Positions 14,115 through 15,337 of a stretch of DNA of 15,337 nt are shown piece by piece (within the stretch, counting starts at the first letter, position 1; each line of letters opens with the position of its first letter). The translations under genes and the position numbers were made by a program. Location: contig JAPWUZ010000030.1 of assembly GCA_028275265.1 (NCBI GenBank), positions 1-15,337 on the forward strand, given 5' to 3'. The notes under the pieces were generated by a model. That model saw only the letters and a program-made list of their open reading frames with translations, was not told the origin of the DNA and searched no databases. The stretch is from Armatimonadota bacterium (GTDB lineage Bacteria > Armatimonadota > HRBIN16).

Positions 14115-15337
14115 ATGAACCATACCACCAAAGGCACGGTTGTCGTCATCGGGTCAGGACCGATTCGAATAGGACAGGGTATCGAGTTCGATTACTGCAC
14201 GGTGCACTGCGTATGGGCGTTACAGGAAGCAGGCTACCGTGCAGTTGTTATCAATAACAATCCCGAGACCGTCTCCACCGACTTCGACACCTCAGACTGC
14301 CTGTACTTCGAGCCCCTGACGCTGGAAGACGTGCTGAACGTCATTGAGCGCGAGCAGGCGGACGGGGTCATCGTGCAGTTCGGTGGGCAGACGGCAATCA
14401 ATCTGGCTCTACCACTGCATCGGGCGGGTATCAAGATATTTGGAACCTCGGCAGAGTCCATCGATATCGCCGAAGACCGCGACAAGTTCGAGCGCATTCT
14501 GCGCCAGCTGGGCATTCCCAAGCCGCCCGGACGCGCTGTGGTGTCGGTAGAACAGGCGATACAGGTGGCGGATGAGATAGGCTATCCCGTTCTGGTGCGT
14601 CCTTCCTTCGTGCTGGGCGGGCGCGCGATGGAGATTGTTTACAGCGAGACAGAGCTGCGTGACTACATGCGCTACGCGGTGGACGTTTCTCCCAAAGCGC
14701 CCATTCTGGTGGACAAGTATATTGTGGGCAAGGAGGCGGAGGTGGACGTCATTGCAGATGGCATGGACTGCCTCGTGCCCGGAATCATGGAGCATATCGA
14801 GCGGGCGGGCGTGCACTCTGGCGATAGCATGGCGGTATATCCTCCACAAACCCTGTCGCGCCATGTGCAACAGCAGATTGTGGACACAGCGATTGCTCTG
14901 GCGCGTGCGCTGGACGTACATGGCATCATGAACATCCAGTTTGTGGTGGAAAACGAAACGGCGTACGTGCTGGAAGCAAACCCACGTGCCAGCCGCACCG
15001 TGCCCTACCTGTCCAAGGTCACCAATATCCCGATGGTGCAGCTGGCGACACGTACTGCGATGGGCGAAACCCTGCGAGAGCTGGGCTACGAGTCGGGACT
15101 GGCAAAGCCGACGCCGCTCATTGCCGTCAAAGCACCAGTGTTCTCGTTCCTCAAGCTGACACAGGTAGACCCCATCCTGGGACCGGAGATGAAGTCCACC
15201 GGTGAAGTGATGGGCGTGGATACCGACTACTCGCGCGCGCTGTACAAAGCGATGGTGGCGTCAGGCATCCAGTGCCCGCCAAAGGGCAACCTGCTGGTCA
15301 CCATCGCTGACCCCGATAAGCGGGAGGCGCTGCCTAT
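14115..15337 (+). CDS. carB: carbamoyl-phosphate synthase large chain, C-terminal half as a separate gene (CarB2), partial
   Basis: ATG 14115 follows GGAGGAA by 4 bases and a consensus promoter. The gene runs off the right edge; 407 residues are seen. The first residues already match the second synthetase half of CarB, not the first: G13-S-G-P-I-R-I-G-Q-G-I-E-F-D-Y, N49-P-E-T-V-S-T-D, F65-E-P-L-T-L-E-D-V and V87-Q-F-G-G-Q-T. The first half would have I-G-Q-A-x-E-F and N-P-A-T-I-M-T-D. ATP-grasp features follow: E120-D-R-D-K-F, R162-P-S-F-V-L-G-G-R, E287-A-N-P-R, and S361-T-G-E-V-M-G. This half phosphorylates carbamate. A full CarB is about 1070 residues, so the gene is split, as in Aquifex and Methanocaldococcus. 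The regulatory C-terminal domain lies beyond the window. The first half, CarB1, and the glutaminase CarA must be elsewhere. Confidence 0.85.
   Translation, partial: MNHTTKGTVVVIGSGPIRIGQGIEFDYCTVHCVWALQEAGYRAVVINNNPETVSTDFDTSDCLYFEPLTLEDVLNVIEREQADGVIVQFGGQTAINLALPLHRAGIKIFGTSAESIDIAEDRDKFERILRQLGIPKPPGRAVVSVEQAIQVADEIGYPVLVRPSFVLGGRAMEIVYSETELRDYMRYAVDVSPKAPILVDKYIVGKEAEVDVIADGMDCLVPGIMEHIERAGVHSGDSMAVYPPQTLSRHVQQQIVDTAIALARALDVHGIMNIQFVVENETAYVLEANPRASRTVPYLSKVTNIPMVQLATRTAMGETLRELGYESGLAKPTPLIAVKAPVFSFLKLTQVDPILGPEMKSTGEVMGVDTDYSRALYKAMVASGIQCPPKGNLLVTIADPDKREALP

Noticed and set aside
14115..15337. Full-length carB truncated by the window edge
   Set aside because: The N terminus begins directly with the second synthetase domain, with its own promoter and ribosome site; the first domain is not upstream, where aroF ends.
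1..15337. tRNA, rRNA, CRISPR array, insertion sequence or prophage
   Set aside because: No cloverleaf with a CCA-type end, rRNA-like stretch, regularly spaced repeat, transposase or integrase was seen on either strand by eye.

Overview
The window reads as one long, mostly plus-strand, moderately GC-rich bacterial region. A PEP-CTERM sorting tail, DUF4190/DUF2752-type small membrane proteins, an OPT-like transporter and families of short interspersed repeats suggest an environmental bacterium such as Armatimonadota or a similar PEP-CTERM-bearing phylum. This placement is inference (moderate to low confidence), because no rRNA gene or decisive marker is present.

Layout. (1) 1-1018 is gene-poor and looks eroded. 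It holds the N-terminal part of a minus-strand MNT-type nucleotidyltransferase, three short repeat copies, a strong minus-strand terminator and an orphan 41-codon PEP-CTERM tail. (2) 1028-5653 encodes a 1541-residue protein that joins a signal peptide, a PA-like insert and an M28 aminopeptidase-like domain to a multi-pass FtsX-type permease. Nearly all zinc ligands of the M28-like domain are replaced. (3) 5691-6557 encodes a GYF_2/DUF4190-like protein and a DUF2752 protein. (4) 6711-8711 is a large OPT-like transporter starting at TTG, preceded by a C/G-rich hairpin repeat. (5) 8760-11809 is a run of tatA, a tandem-duplicated protein of unknown function, a PqqD-like protein, a minimal FtsX permease without the usual large extracytoplasmic domain, and a LolD/MacB-type ATPase. 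(6) 11934-14050 is a hisC-aroF pair with a 4-base overlap. (7) 14115 to the end starts, behind a consensus sigma-70 promoter, with the C-terminal synthetase half of carbamoyl-phosphate synthase large chain as an independent gene, meaning a split carB.

How the genes may work together. PqqD-like, FtsX and ATPase genes are tightly packed and probably form one ABC-type machine. The duplicated 300-residue protein just upstream may be a partner. The large pseudo-M28/FtsX protein has no ATPase of its own nearby and would need one, possibly the one at 11036. HisC and AroF sit at opposite ends of aromatic amino acid synthesis, so HisC may serve as an aromatic as well as a histidinol-phosphate aminotransferase. 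CarB2 belongs to pyrimidine and arginine synthesis and needs a CarB1 and a CarA encoded elsewhere.

The observations most worth following are the dead M28 domain fused to a permease, the PqqD-like/minimal FtsX/ATPase unit with its duplicated neighbour, the split carB, and the His-to-Gln change at a metal-ligand position in the DAHP synthase.
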